64,000 nt of DNA from Alosa alosa (lineage: Eukaryota; Chordata; Actinopteri; Clupeiformes; Clupeidae), in contig NC_063195.1 in assembly GCF_017589495.1 (NCBI RefSeq), positions 30,610,193 to 30,674,192 on the forward strand. The letters run 5' to 3'. The translations under genes were made by a program, and so were the position numbers. A model generated the notes under the pieces. That model was not told where the DNA came from. It did no database searches and saw nothing but the letters and a program-made list of their open reading frames with translations. Of this stretch, positions 31,161 to 43,728 are shown piece by piece. Numbering within the stretch: position 1 is the first letter of the stretch; each line of letters opens with the position of its first letter.

Positions 31161-32820
31161 AGATGGATGCCCCTTAATGGAAAGAGTCAGCCTGAGCCTC
31201 GTCCAGGACCTGGTGGATGGCTCTCTGATGTCTGCCCCCCCCCCCCCCACACTCTGGCACTTATATTGTAAAAATGTGTCATGCTTAAGGAGGTGACATG
31301 TTCGTCCGTGCACATTTGCCTGTGTTGAAGACGTGCGTCATCTTTATGCCTAAAGTGGACCTTAATACCTTAATCTATGGGCAGATGGGGCGGGGGGGGT
31401 ATTGACGTCCGTTCGGTGACCGGATAAACACAACTGAGACGATTGTTTCCGCTGAATAAACGTTTCATGTTGTGGTGCTGTGTTGCTTAAACACCAAGCG
31501 GCTAGATGTGGGTCTTCCTCCAGGCTCTCTGCTCTGTTTACAGTCGGAGTCAACACACGGGGGAAACGTGGCTGGCGCAGGCAAGCCCGCTTGCGGTAAA
31601 CAAAGCTTCCTGCTTTATGAATTGTTTTAAATTGCAGGTCCCTGCCGTTGCATAGCGCAGCAGGGTGTTTGCTGAAAACAGAAGGTTTTTTCTGTCCCCC
31701 CACCCCCCCCGCTTTCTCTCTCTGAGATGACGTCAGACCTCATGAGCCACGAGGGAGGACAGATTAGATTCAACCAAAGTATGCGGACGAACTGAAGGTC
31801 GCACGCCTCTTGGAAATGGGGCAAACGTTGCTCTGACGTCAGTGTGTGTGTGTGCGTGCGTTTACTCTGACTCTATGTCGAGAGGGGACCTCTTCGTCCT
31901 TAAAAGTAAAAGTTGATGGATGCCGTCTACCAGCCAGCTTTTCTCCATGTTCTCCCAATGTCACCTGCACTTTAATGTGAGTTCTGTCACTCGGCCCGTC
32001 CTTCCCTGTCAGCCGAAGGCGTTTTGGAAGCCCGCATGCAGGGCAAGCTATCATTTTAACGACGACAGGGGCTCTCTTTAAAAACGTGTTTGTTCTGTCA
32101 ACATGGGCGCAGTTCCAGTTCTCAGGACACAACAGGAGAGGAACAGGGGCTGGATGCAATGTGGAGAAGGCATACCCTTCTCTCTCCCAGTGTAATCAGA
32201 CGTTGCTGATGTCTTCTCTCAGGGTCAACTCGCACGCAATAGTCCTTTCACCGGGAGTTGCACAGCTCGCCAGGGCTTCAGAAAGCAAAGTGGGGCATAA
32301 TTGGAGTTTCTCTTCAAGCCCGCTGACCTTACTGCCCACCACCGCTGTGCGAGACACATCTGACCGCTTCCTTTCAGTCGACCAGAAGTAAGCATGGACA
32401 AGGCCAAGGGTGTATGGAAGCCACAAACACACTGAGCTGCATAAAGCTGAAGGAGCGGGAGGACGGAGACTGCACGGGCGGCGCGGCGCTGGAAGGCTCG
32501 ATGCAGTCATCCTTGGCACAGAGGCAGACTTTCCATCCGCCGGCTTTCGTGAGGTCAAAGGCAGCACGCATAAACAGACACAGGCACAGGAAGTAGCCAA
32601 GAGTTGTGCGCAGAGCAGAGCCTTTGAGATGGCCCTCTGGGAAGATGTTACTCCCACTTTCATCACCCAGAGAGGGTCACTGCAGGCCAGCTCCTGACCC
32701 TGGTCAACTCCTACAGTACGTCTCCCTCAATGTCACTATCTCTATATCTATCTATATCCATCTGTCCGTTCATGAATCTCAAGACAGCCCAGGGACCTCA
32801 AGGCAACCCAACAACTACCT

Positions 32821-32851
<31 letters not shown>

Positions 32852-33604
32852 ACACTCTCACTCTGTCTCTATTTTTCCGTTTCTATTTGTCCAGACTTAT
32901 ATATACCAATATATCTGTTGATCTCTCTCTATATACCTATCTATATTACTTATGTCTCTCTCTCACACACACTCACTGTCCCTCATTCTCTCTACCCAAC
33001 CCCACCCCCCACCCCCACCAGGGAGCTCAAGGTTAATGAAGTCGCTCCGTCAGACACAGTCAGAGTGCTGCCTTTTCAGTGCTGCTGATCAGAGCCTCTG
33101 CGAGGGCCAGGTAAATCACCCCCACAGAAGTCTCTCACACACACACACACACACACACATGCTGCCTTGATTAACGAGAGCCTCACAGGCAGTCAGACAA
33201 GGAGTGAATGAACAGCATTGCCTTACAGCAAGGCTGGGCCGGAAGAAGGGAAATGCTTTTGGGGAAACTCTAATGGAGTGCTGCATGTGTCTCTTGCATG
33301 GGAGCCAGTACAGTGTCTAAGGCACTCCACACACTGGCTTTGTTACCCGACTCAACAAGATTAGAATGCCAGGACGCATGCGAGGGGTTAACCTCCATTA
33401 GACTGAGTCACCCAACACAAATTACAGCCACGACCAACACGACCTTATAATCACATTTCAAAACACATTTCAGGGACTCAAGGTGTTATTAGACATCGGA
33501 AGTGCTGTGCTCAGTAGCTGCTTTCACAGTTCCTTGCCCCCCGATGGTGATTAGACATGCTGTAGGGACCATTGAAGGAGGAAAACCAAGAAAAGTCAAC
33601 TGAG

Positions 33605-33716
33605 GTCTGAAATACAGCGCTCTTTGAATGCAGTCTGAAATACAGCGCTCTTCGAATACAGTCTGAAATACAGCGCTCTTCGAATACAGTCTGAAATACA
33701 GCGCTCTTTGACTTGA
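33605..33716. repeat. 28-bp minisatellite, four units
   Basis: The unit AGTCTGAAATACAGCGCTCT + TCGAATAC is repeated four times with one or two substitutions. Confidence 0.95.
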
Positions 33717-33774
33717 ATCAGGATGTGGTTGTGGAACCTCAGGAGGGGGACTGGTTGAGCACAACGTCTCCAAC

Positions 33775-34186
33775 AGCCTCAGCATCTCCTGTCCTCGTGT
33801 GTGTGGTTGAGCACAACGTATATAACCGCTCCAGCATCTCCTGTCCTCGTGTGTGTGTTTGAGCACAACGTATATAACAGCCTGAGCATCTCCTGTCCTC
33901 GTGTGTGTGGTTGAGCACAAACAGCCCCAGCATCTCCTGTCCTCGTGTGTGTGGTTGAGCACAAACAGCCCCAGCATCTCCTGTCCTCGTGTGTGTGTTT
34001 GAGCACAAACGGCCCCAGCATCTCCTGTCCTCGTGTGTGTGGTTGAGCACAAACAGCCCCAGCATCTCCTGTCCTCGTGTGTGTGGTTGAGCACAAACAG
34101 CCCCAGCATCTCCTGTCCTCGTGTGTGTGTTTGAGCACAAACAGCCCCAGCATCTCCTGTCCTCGTGTGTGTGGTTGAGCACAAAG
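33775..34186. repeat. 44-bp minisatellite, nine units
   Basis: The unit is AGCATCTCCTGTCCTCGTGT + GTGTGGTTGAGCACAAACAG + CCCC (44 bp). The first units carry an extra GTATATAACCGC-type spacer. A further single unit lies at 35089-35110, separated by an inserted element. Minus-strand frames of 176-234 codons across it are repeat artefacts. Confidence 0.95.
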
Positions 34187-35080
34187 TATACACGAATCCG
34201 GCGAAAGTACCGGAAGTAAACGGGCGCCATTACTGAGCTGTTGCTGGGTAGCATTGCACTGGGTAGCAAATAGCAGCAATAAAATTACCAGCTGGAACAA
34301 AAAAAAATGTGAGATACACAAAATACCCCGGGTCGACTGCCCCTGTCTGGTAGCCTAACGTTACCATACGGTTTGCACAGATAGCAGTTAGCTGTACCTT
34401 ACCCTTTCCTTTTCAAATGTGAAAATTAGATAAACAATGTTCACAAATGAAAAACATGAATTCATTTATTTGATATCCATTCATTTATTTATTGTTGCCA
34501 AATGGACAGATATTTTTATAGTTTCCTCGTTCCTCGTAGCTAGCCTAGCTAACATCGTCAACCCAACAAGCCATACCGCCTAGCTGTAGCTGTCATTGAG
34601 GATGCGTTATCACGGAGGTTTGTTTACATACCATATTGGATTGGTTGTGTCCACTGGGATAACAGCCGTGATTTACGACTATCTCACTACTTCTTTTATT
34701 ATGTCGAGTGGGAAAACATTCCAAATGGACAGATATTTGTATAGTTTCCTCGTTAGCTAGCCTAGCTAGCATAGTTATTGCTAACGTTAGCTAGCTACAG
34801 TAGTTAAGTAGATATAATATCAACCTAGTCCCAATTATGTCTTTATTTCCTCGTTCTCTACTCTAAGCTATTTTCATAAATAATCTGTAAGATTGCTTGT
34901 ACCTTCATCTGTGACCGGAGGCCACTGTCTAACATCATCAACCCAACAAGCCATACTGCCTGGCTGTAGCTATCATTGAGGGTGCGTTAACACGGAGGTT
35001 TGTTTATACCAGTAACAGCTCAGTAATGGCGTCGCCACAAGATGGCAGCCTCCACAGAACGCTCGTCGGATTCGTGTATA
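34187..35080. mobile_element. 886-bp inverted-repeat element inserted in the minisatellite
   Basis: The element is at 34191-35076. The ends CACGAATCCGGCG and CGTCGGATTCGTG are inverted, and the inverted similarity continues inward (GGCGCCATTACTGAGCTGTT against AACAGCTCAGTAATGGCGTC). TATA flanks both sides (34187-34190 and 35077-35080). The original unit reads GTATATAAC, so the insertion duplicated TA or TATA. The interior holds two diverged copies of a module (GGACAGATATTT-TATAGTTTCCTCGTT ... CCCAACAAGCCATAC ... GCGTTA-CACGGAGG). There is no transposase frame and the superfamily is undetermined. Confidence 0.8.
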
Positions 35081-35119
35081 TAACAGCCTCAGCATCTCCT
35101 GTCCTCGTTTGTGTGGTGG

Positions 35120-38100
35120 GTGCCCTTTGGCATGACTCTGCGCCAAACTGACCATCTGATTTGGCATCTCACCGCACCGCTGAACCCTGCCATCAATAGC
35201 TGAGGGTTTTTTGAGGGCCCAATTGAGTAGAAAAGCATGAAATAAATGCAGTCCGTCTGTTTACCGTCACAAATGGGCTTTGTGAGACCATGAATGCCAG
35301 GCCCCCTCACAATGCGGATAATTGGGCAGAGTTGTCTTGGTCCACTCAGGGACGCCGCAGAGGGAGCATCCCATGGGAAACGGGCAAGCTGGAACTGTAC
35401 CCTTGAGTGGGCGCCATGCCAGTTGGGCGTACTGTGGATAAACACAAGGGCTCTGTACTGGGGCAGAGTTCGGAGGCAGCCTGGAATCTAATGGAGCGTC
35501 TCCCTGATTCTGCCGCATCGGGCTGCAAAGGCTCACGCATCTCCAATCTGCTGTGAAGTGAATAGATAGACTATCCCAGAACGTGCACTAGTTTTCTTTG
35601 GTTTTTAAGGTGAGCTTAGGGAGTTTCCAGCAGAGTATGAATAGTCTAATTAAAATAGACTAGCACTTATCCATTAATCTTTTATGTTCTTGATTAAAGT
35701 CGTGACTGCTATGTGTCTAACTGCAGGTGGAAAAAGACTTTCAAATTGCATGACCTTGAACAGGAACCTCAAGGCAAACAGATGGAAACAACTTTTGAAT
35801 TCATACCGTTATGCATATTGAAAGAATACTTGTGCAAAAGTACGCTAATTAGAAGGTTGGGCAATCCAGTATTGTATGGATGGTATTGTGGCATGATTGT
35901 GATATGGTTAGGAAAAATAAGATGTGATAGTTGCACGTTGTACAGAACCGTTTTGGATACTAATGTGTGCAAGATTTGTTTTTTTAATACAACTCCATGT
36001 TACGACGCTATAATCATGTGAATCATCCTTTGCATCATTACTGAAAAATAGATAGCTGTGTGAGAACGTTGGCACCAGGTTCAATCTAACCTGCCCATGT
36101 ATCTCATGCATTCTCTACCAGATGTAACGCCTGTGTCTGGCTTTAAATCAAGGACTCAACACCTTCCGCCCTGAGGCAGCAGATGGAGGAGGCTTGTGCA
36201 CACCCCTCACCTGTAATTCATCAGGCCCACAGACTGCCTACAGGATGAAACAAAACCTCACCCGTGCCCTCATCCTAGGATGATGGAGGTTCGCTGTCGG
36301 AGGTTGCCCAGGTGATGTGGTCGGAACAGTTGGGGCACAGCAGGCTGCCTCACCTGGAATGATTGATCCCCAGGAGCTGAGGTCCGGGGCTTGTGCCTTT
36401 AAGCAAACGGTGTTTGATGGAGTGGAAGGAATGACGGAAGAAAAGACAAGCAGGACATCGTCACTGTTGAAGTGGTGATCAATGAGAGGTTTATGGTTGA
36501 TAGTTTTTTTCTTAGAAGGTGGTGGTTTGTGTTGACCAAAAAAACGAATGGCCGGAGACTTCAGATGTGAAGTGGTCATTTGAAACGACCATTTTGTGCG
36601 TCCATGTGTGCAATCATGCTTGATTTTCAGCCAGTGCTCGTTTGTTCTCTCGTCATCAGCTAGATGCCCCCTGTTGATGCCGAGTAGTACACAACACTAG
36701 CACTGTTTACAAAATGGTCTCTATGACGACTGCTGTTGTCAGCGGCACCCACCACTCTCCTTTTGGCCATCCCAAAGGATCAATGTAATCATTAAAACCA
36801 GAGTGTTTTTTACCGCGTGCAGCTTCCTCTAGTTGGGACACCGCTGTTGACCCAACCCCATTTAGTGGGATTTTTTTGTTTTTCATGCCGCACCAATAAT
36901 GTTCTGTTTCCCTATCCATGACATTAGTCATGGCAATGGCTCATTCCTCTATGGTGTTACACAAGCACTTTGTCGTGCTAAGTGGATTTTAATTGGCTGC
37001 TGCATGGCTGTACTTGCAAATGCGAAAGCCAGGGTGTTGAATATTAATATGTACCCTGTCCAAGTCCAGCCAACAATGATGTGAAAGAGGACATTATCAG
37101 TCTTCTTTGTGGCCCTCCACGCACACAAACCAGGGGTGGTTGCCTGGGAAAAGATATAATGAAGTTGCTAAATCTTAGCTGAGTTGTTATTTCTTTTTGT
37201 GGAAACAAGCAATAAGTGGCAGTCAAAATGATGTCGGAATTTCGAGATTCCCATTTAATGGCCGTTTGTACCTAAAATAATCCTTCAGACTTCCTGTGTC
37301 TGTCTTTCACTCTCAAGATGGATAATGTTAACAAATCCATGTTCATAAAAAAATATCACTGTTTGTAGAAAAAAAAATATTTGAAGAATATCAGGAAAGG
37401 CCTGAGTGCGCTCTTAAAATGGGTTTGTAGCAAGTAAACAGAGGAAGCTCAAGAGCAGCTGAAACCTGTTGACATCGGTCCAGTTTGTTGGTATGCAACA
37501 AAACAGAAAATCAATAAGCCATCAGTCCAGCATCAATCTATCTATCTTCTGCCTGGATCCACTTAGAATCCACCTATATTTTCTGTCCAAGACGACCATT
37601 GTACTTAACTAGCACTTGTGTGTAGTAATTGGAATTCACAACCAAGCTTTTTTGTTGGCATGCAAAAAGGAGTTACTGTTTTGTTTCCCCTGACAACAGT
37701 TGCCAAGTGACCACATTCTTTCAAAAGCCTTTGCACATCCCATAAATGCCTCTTTTCCTGGAAAAGGTGTTCTTGTAATAAGTATAGCTTTCACAAAATG
37801 TCAATTAGAACTATGCAAAAAGGATCTGTACACTTTTAATTGCACTCTTTGGTGTATTTTTGAATGGTTAGAATGTATTCAGAACTGTGGTCACACTATT
37901 CTACGGTATGAAATTGTTTGCTTCATTGGAACAGGAGCCTCAAAACTTCTAATGGAAATGTCCTACGTTTTCTTTTCTTTTCTTTCATGGGCTCGTAGTT
38001 TGCTTTCCCATTGGCACAGCAGATTACTCTCCCTCCATGACCTGTAGTCTCCGTCACATCTCACCTGTCAGCTGTGTTCCCACTCTGTTGTACGTTTCCA

Positions 38101-38600
38101 TTTGCAGGGTCGCAAATATTGACGCTCCCTTCATGGGCCCCACTGGAACCCAAGGTTACGCTGGCTTATGCTACTATGTGCAGGAGGCTTCATGTCGGCG
38201 TGCTTTTCCCCAGGGGAGACCTGGTGGAAGTCTTTCTATATTTAACTGTATTACAACCAAACCCTCCACATTGCACTCCCTGCCCCTGCCCCTGCCTCTC
38301 CCTTTCCCCCTCACTCTGCGTCTCTTCCTCTGGCCAAGAGAGAGAGACGTGGACGTCCAGGGAACATGGGGCCCCAGTTAACCTCGGCATGTCGATCCCC
38401 TGCCCTCTCGCTCCTCCTCATGGGTTTTTCCGCTAGGGAAGTGGGGGTGGAGGGGGTTGTTGGTGGAGGGCTACTAGGTCAATGGCCCCATAGTCGAGCT
38501 GTGTCATATGTGGTATGACGTACTGTGTCCCCTCCCCCAGTGGTTCCTGCTGAATGGAAGGCATCCAAGAGAACACATGATGCTGTTGCTGTCGATAGGT

Positions 38601-38669
<69 letters not shown>

Positions 38670-39711
38670 CCTCCATGCAGCATACAGCACACTCATGATC
38701 TCATGGTCATGCAGCTTTCCAGAGTGCATTTGTGGCCTGAAGCTTGGCCCTGCATTATCCAGATAATTTCATTCTTTCTAAATATAACATCTGCAGTTAG
38801 TTGCAATAAAAACAATTTGCGTGGTATCTGTAAAATCATAATCCACTAATATGACATTATGACATCCTGCTGACCTTCAACTGTCAACTTGCAGCAACGG
38901 CTGAATAGAATGGGAGTATTTGAATTTCAGCAGTGCCCACTGAAAAGTCTTCAGTTATGAGGCTGTTGGAGTGGTGATGGAGTGTTCCAGTTCTGTGTGC
39001 AGGTCCACTTAGAGGTCAAGGGGGAAGGAACAGTGACCACACACGAGTCCTTTAATTTCTGAGCAATATTTATTTTGGTAGCTCAAAAGCCCATGGTGTC
39101 AGCATTTGAACATGCATGGGGAGTAAGCCAGGGTCTTAGGATTTTTCTCAGTAAAATAAAGGCAATAAAATGGTTGGTCGTCATAAAAGCTGAGAAAATA
39201 ATTGCTTTCTTTATTGGGTCTGCCTTGGCCCTAGCAGCCTGAACAGAGTTTAGGGGATGAGGCAATTTTATGGACATGGGTTATTACCTGCTGTAAAATG
39301 TCTGACCAACCTTAGGTTTCCGTTGACCTGGTTGACCACAATTACCAGGGATATTTGGGTTTTCACAGACCTCTGGTATACGAGACTGGTGAGATTCTGG
39401 CTGAATATGAAGGAGTCCATAATACCTCAGCCAACTATAAAGGAAACATTTTAATATAACAAAACAAAAAAGACAAATGATCTGAAGGCCAGATGTCTGG
39501 TCCCGGTAATAATGATTGTTTCCCCTCGACATGAAAAAGACAGCCTGATACATGCAATTAAACAGAAACGCTTGTGTCTCTATTCTGTCACTAACGCACG
39601 TCACACTGTCACATTCCTTTCTGTCACAGTGGTGAGCCTGCGATATTTCACTGCGTGTCCACTGTCCTTCATTCGCTCTTACTGCCAGCTTTGGCTCCAT
39701 TACTGCCAGAA
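35120..39711 (+). other. intron 1 stretch; no gene seen
   Basis: This is comparatively unique, AT-rich sequence with few repeats apart from the (GT)n tract at 38602-38667. Open frames up to 120 codons at 38037-38436 and 205 codons at 39284-39901 (minus) show no recognisable domain. The latter runs into the hAT copy. Confidence 0.45.
38602..38667. repeat. (GT)n microsatellite
   Basis: About 33 uninterrupted GT units. Confidence 0.97.
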
Positions 39712-40510
39712 CAGGGCTCCAGAGTGCGACCAATTTGGTCGCATATGCGACCTCATTTTTCAAAAGTACGACTAAAAAAAATCGGAGGTCGCACCGGTGT
39801 GACCAGCTATTCGAGAGGAAAAAGTGTCCGCATTGAAACTCTACCTTTGGTTCAGTAACAGACACATATATTTGGCCAATATCGTGGTTTAAACAAATCA
39901 CAGATATTGAAGGGCGGGACCTCCCCTCTGATTGGCCGTGGCCCAGTGCCTGTGTGTAAATTTGAAAATGCGTGTGCTGCAGAGAGAGAGAGAGAGAGAG
40001 GTCAGAGACCCGTCAGATAAACAGAGTGGATGTAGTTGCATTACAGTGTGGTCACATAGGCCGAGATTAATGTACCCTCTCCCCACTGCCTTTCGGCGGC
40101 TGGCAGCAGCAAACCGATCAGACGAGCCCGAGATGATGATCAAGTTTATCGTTGCCTACGATAGGCCTAGTGAAACTTCCCTTCACCAAGTTCAGTCCGA
40201 AATAATTATTCACCAGAAAAATAGTTTGAACGTAAACCCGACGTAGCCTACAGGAATGCCACTTGCACCCAATTTATAGGAGTCATTGCAGATGAAAAGA
40301 CGTCTTAAAATTGCGAACAATGCATACAAGGCCTTCGCGAACGACAGAGATACAGATATCGCCGAAAAGGAGTGCGTCATTGACCGCAGTTACATGCAGG
40401 GAGTAACCCAGTTTTCAACAGCAATGCGCGAGTTGTGTAAACTCATTCTGATGGCATCAATCAATTTAATCCGGTATTTGGCGCAAACCGTATATCGCTG
40501 CTACATTTAA

Positions 40511-40872
40511 AGGAACCGTATGTAAGAAATGTATTTCAATTAATCATAAAATGGCCCTGATATGTCACTAGACATTAAGAAATCATGTTCATTTCAAATA
40601 CTTATATCACTGATAGCAGTAGTCCTGCCAGGATATTGTCATTTAAAAAGTGAAGTTGCAGCCCTCAACTGATGTTGATGTTGTGTTTTGTCATGTCATG
40701 TTGTGTTTTGGCCTGATGCGCCACCCTCCACCTATCTACTAATCACAAAGTCAGTAGTGTTTCAGCATTCCGGTTCGCAACCTCGAGTCAGGGGGGAGGG
40801 GATACAACGCTCTACAGTAATTTGAAAGTGATTGCAGTACCAGTTTTGGCCACAATCTTACATATGGTTCCT
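40511..40872. mobile_element. TTAA MITE inside hAT copy 2
   Basis: This is the orthologue-in-position of the MITE at 26008-26377, with termini AGGAACCGTATGTAAG and CTTACATATGGTTCCT (the better-preserved right end). TTAA flanks lie at 40507-40510 and 40873-40876. It is 362 bp and non-coding. Confidence 0.93.
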
Positions 40873-41545
40873 TTAAAGCCCAAATATTTCCTGCATGTAT
40901 AACTGTGGTCATTGTGTAGGCTACGGTGAATTGAATGGACACATTTAGATCGAGCATGGCAAGTCATTGCAATAGCTTATAATAATAGGCCTACCATTTC
41001 GTTACTTCATTAACCATAGTGATGTTCTTATTGAAAATTTAAAAATACTAAAATTAAAAAGTAAATTGCATTGTGGGACTGTCAAATGATTATTGCAATC
41101 ATCATTGCAAAATCACATAAAAATCCCCCAGGCTACTTGGAACATCTCTTTAAATTGTGCTCAAATACATTTCTATGGAAGATGCTAGCATGGCGAGCTG
41201 GTTTAGCCAAGGCCTAAAGATCATGAAGAATAGTATGTAAGACATTGAGCCATGAGATGTGCAGTTTGAAGCCCTTAAAAGACGTGCACTGTTAATTTAC
41301 TCACTGTTATTTTTATTTAATTCATCTTGAGATGTTTTAAGTTTAAATTTCAGCTCAGTGAAGCACATAAAGCACCAACACTTCATTAAGTTACTTTTCT
41401 TGTAGAATTGTAAATCATAAGTCATAGGACAACCTTATATTAAGGGAAAAAGTGAACCTGCTGCGGTAAAAATGCAATGTGGTTGAAAATTTGGGTGCAC
41501 CTAACTTTTGTGCTGGTGCACCTAAGTCAGAACCAGTTTAGTCTT

Positions 41546-41889
41546 TGTGTGAGAGAGAGTCTCTGTGTGTGTGTGTGTGTCTCCGTGTGTGTGTGTGTGT
41601 CTCCGTATGTGTCTCCGTGTGTGGGTGTCTGTGTGTGTGTCATTTCTGTATGCTCTCCTTTAATTTGATGGCCTCTCTTTTTTTTTCGTTTTCATTACTA
41701 TGTTGGCCAGTGACAGACCTCCGTCAGCGGTTTCTCAGCGCCTTTACCGGCACCTTTGTTTAGGCTGTGCACTATTTTATCTCCTCTTACGCAACAGCCC
41801 AAAGACGGCCCACTGGCTGGCTCAGCACAACGCCAAGTGTCCATTTCAGAACATCAGCTCTTTGTACGTGTTTGCTGTGCTGACCAGCA
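41546..41889. repeat. 344-bp segment identical to 27121-27464
   Basis: This is a perfect copy of the right flank of hAT copy 1, here sitting between two hAT right ends. The identity includes microsatellite lengths, so the copying is very recent, or the copies are kept identical by gene conversion, or the assembly is at fault. Confidence 0.95.
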
Positions 41890-42554
41890 AGTCAAGTCAG
41901 ATTTATTTTTAAAGCGCATTTAACATGCACATAGTGCAATCCAAAGCGCTCCACAAACAAGACACATAACAACAAGACAAAAGATGCCGGATGGAGCGGC
42001 GTAGTCGCCAGCGTACCCATGACATCAAGACAAGACAAATACATTTAAAAAATAACAAATACAAAAAATGCCGGACGGAGCGGCGTAGTCGCCAGCGTAC
42101 CCGTGACACCAAGACATACAAGACAGACAACAAAACAAATAAACAAATAAAAAAAAGAAAATATATTTTAAAAGGGGAAAAAGTGATGTTAAAATTAGTC
42201 CAATTTCCAAACCAGGTGAAAATGTCCAAGGGCAATGATGATCCGTGAAAACTGCGCACAGAGCTGTGTCTTCACAACCGATGCAATGCCAACAAAGTTC
42301 TTTAGCAACTGACCAACCCGGTGAATTCACTGGCAGTCTGGAGATAACGTTAACGTTAGAAGCTAGGCCTGCTAGACTGCAGTCTGGAGATGATGGAAGC
42401 ACAGTCCAAAGTACTGAGCGATCGTGTAGATCCGCAATTCGGTGGACTTAACAGCGACCGTTTGTTGCTCCGTGAGAATGCAGCTCTTCACTGTTAACGT
42501 TAGTCTGCAGTTGGCAAGGCAGCTCGCAGGTCAGCAACAGCTCGGCAGCCACGG
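41890..42554 (-). mobile_element. retroelement-like insert (3' tail on minus strand)
   Basis: Read on the minus strand, the end reads GCGCTTTAAAAATAAATCTG + ACTTGACT, much like the 3' tails of several fish LINEs and SINEs. Inside, an 80-90 bp module with GCCGGAYGGAGCGGCGTAGT is repeated twice (41987-42110). There is no coding frame with a domain. The boundary on the right is taken from where hAT homology resumes. Confidence 0.5.
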
Positions 42555-43530
42555 TCATAAGTCATAGGACAACCTATATATTAAGGAAAAAAAGTGAACC
42601 TGCTGCGGTGTTAAATGCGATGTGGTTGAAAATTTGGGAAAATTTTGTGCTGGTGCACCTAAGAAAAAAAGTTAGGCGCACCAGTGCAACCAGTGCAAAA
42701 AGTTAGTCTGGAGCCCTGCAGAAGTTGACTGAACACATACCGTAATCATCGTCGTCCTCTCAGGCTAAGCACTTTCGGCTGGGGGAGCAGATCAATGCGA
42801 CTCCCAGGATAAATGTTTCAGGTTTAATTTGTTGTGTTTTCGGAGCGAAGGGAGCCCAGTTCCCGCGCTATAATTAGAGTGTCTGTGTGTGTGCGCCGGT
42901 TGCCTGGGCAGCCTCGGGTAGCGGACGATGGCAGCCGGGGCATGCGGCCGTCGATAAGCGCCTTCAACGGACTGTGTAATGACATTTCTCCCACACTCAT
43001 TAATCACCAGGGGCGTTCTAGCCTGAAAGCTAGCGTGACTCCTGGGCCACACAGCATAGGCATACCTTCCACAACACTCTAGCCTACGCTGACCATAGGC
43101 CTACTCTCGAGCACTGCTCAGGTCAAACATCATAGCATAGCACCTAGTGCAGGTGGTAGCCTGCACTTTAACATTTCGAGAAGAAGTTATCTTCAGTATG
43201 TTCAGAACGAAAAGCAACAGTGTCTGTTTACTGATAGCAAAACCCAGATTTGCATTTTACAATGTTCTCGGGGGACTTTCTGAAGGTTGTTATAGTTTGA
43301 TCTTTCTTGTTGATGTTCTCCCAGGGTCTCGGAGGATCACATGACTGTCTCCCTTGGAAATCTCCATTGCATACAACATGACATTGTTTTTTTGGGCTTC
43401 CCGTAAAAATGCCAGATGGCAGGAGGAAAGGCTCAGGCTTCTGGGAAAAGGGGATGGAAAAAAACTTGTTTCCACCTGGAAGGTCTTGTGACTGGCCTTG
43501 CCATCTCACGATGGAAACAAAGTCACCCTC

Positions 43531-43616
43531 TGCTCCCGTATGCAGGCTATAAATAGCACCAGGCCCTGACCCCTGCTCCCGTATGCAGGCTATAAATAGC
43601 ACCAGGCCCTGACCCC
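43531..43616. repeat. tandem 43-bp duplication containing TATAAATA
   Basis: Two adjacent identical units begin TGCTCCCGTATGCAGGCTAT; each includes TATAAATA (43548-43555 and 43591-43598). The TATA-like motif is present twice, but no cap-site or downstream exon was identified. Confidence 0.9.
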
Positions 43617-43653
43617 TGCTCGATTATGACTGAAGGGGGATCTCTCCCCTCCC

Positions 43654-43655
43654 CT

Positions 43656-43726
<71 letters not shown>
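43654..43726. repeat. (CT)n-(CA)n compound microsatellite
   Basis: A CT run of about 22 bases passes directly into about 25 CA units. Confidence 0.97.

Positions 43727-43728
<2 letters not shown>

Larger units (their letters stand above)
27465..33604 (+). other. intron 1 stretch; mostly simple repeats
   Basis: It contains the long CT tract (27926-28203), GT/CA runs at about 28710-28768, 29204-29246, 29396-29446, 29591-29620 and 33136-33160, a C-run near 31236-31248, and CT runs near 32820-32860. Short tandem duplications lie at 30155-30215 (AATTAATCAATAAGCATCAG twice) and about 30341-30448. A block opening TTAAAGGTACATCCTGC at about 30448 may be the end of another TTAA element. No gene was recognised. 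Confidence 0.45.
39712..42718. mobile_element. hAT family B, copy 2: composite copy with captured DNA
   Basis: The left end CAGGGCTCCAGAG is intact at 39712. The body matches copy 1, including the MITE, to about 41545, where the first right end is partly deleted. Then follow the 344-bp segment shared with the flank of copy 1 (41546-41889), a retroelement tail (41890-42554), and a second right end of 164 bp (42555-42718) finishing in GGAGCCCTG. The flank TGCCAGAA on the left and CAGAA on the right could be a damaged 8-bp target duplication. It is either a macro-transposon or the product of several steps of duplication and insertion. Confidence 0.8.

Noticed and set aside
33489..34321. Minus-strand frames of 176-234 codons with THTRTGDAGAV-type repeats
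   Set aside because: They coincide exactly with the 44-bp minisatellite; no start context, splice sites or unique coding sequence.
33775..35110. CRISPR-like spaced repeats
   Set aside because: Units are contiguous with no unique spacers, and the context is a vertebrate intron. It is a minisatellite.
39284..39901. 205-codon minus-strand frame as a gene
   Set aside because: It runs from unique intron into the left end of hAT copy 2. No domain and no equivalent in the other hAT copies.
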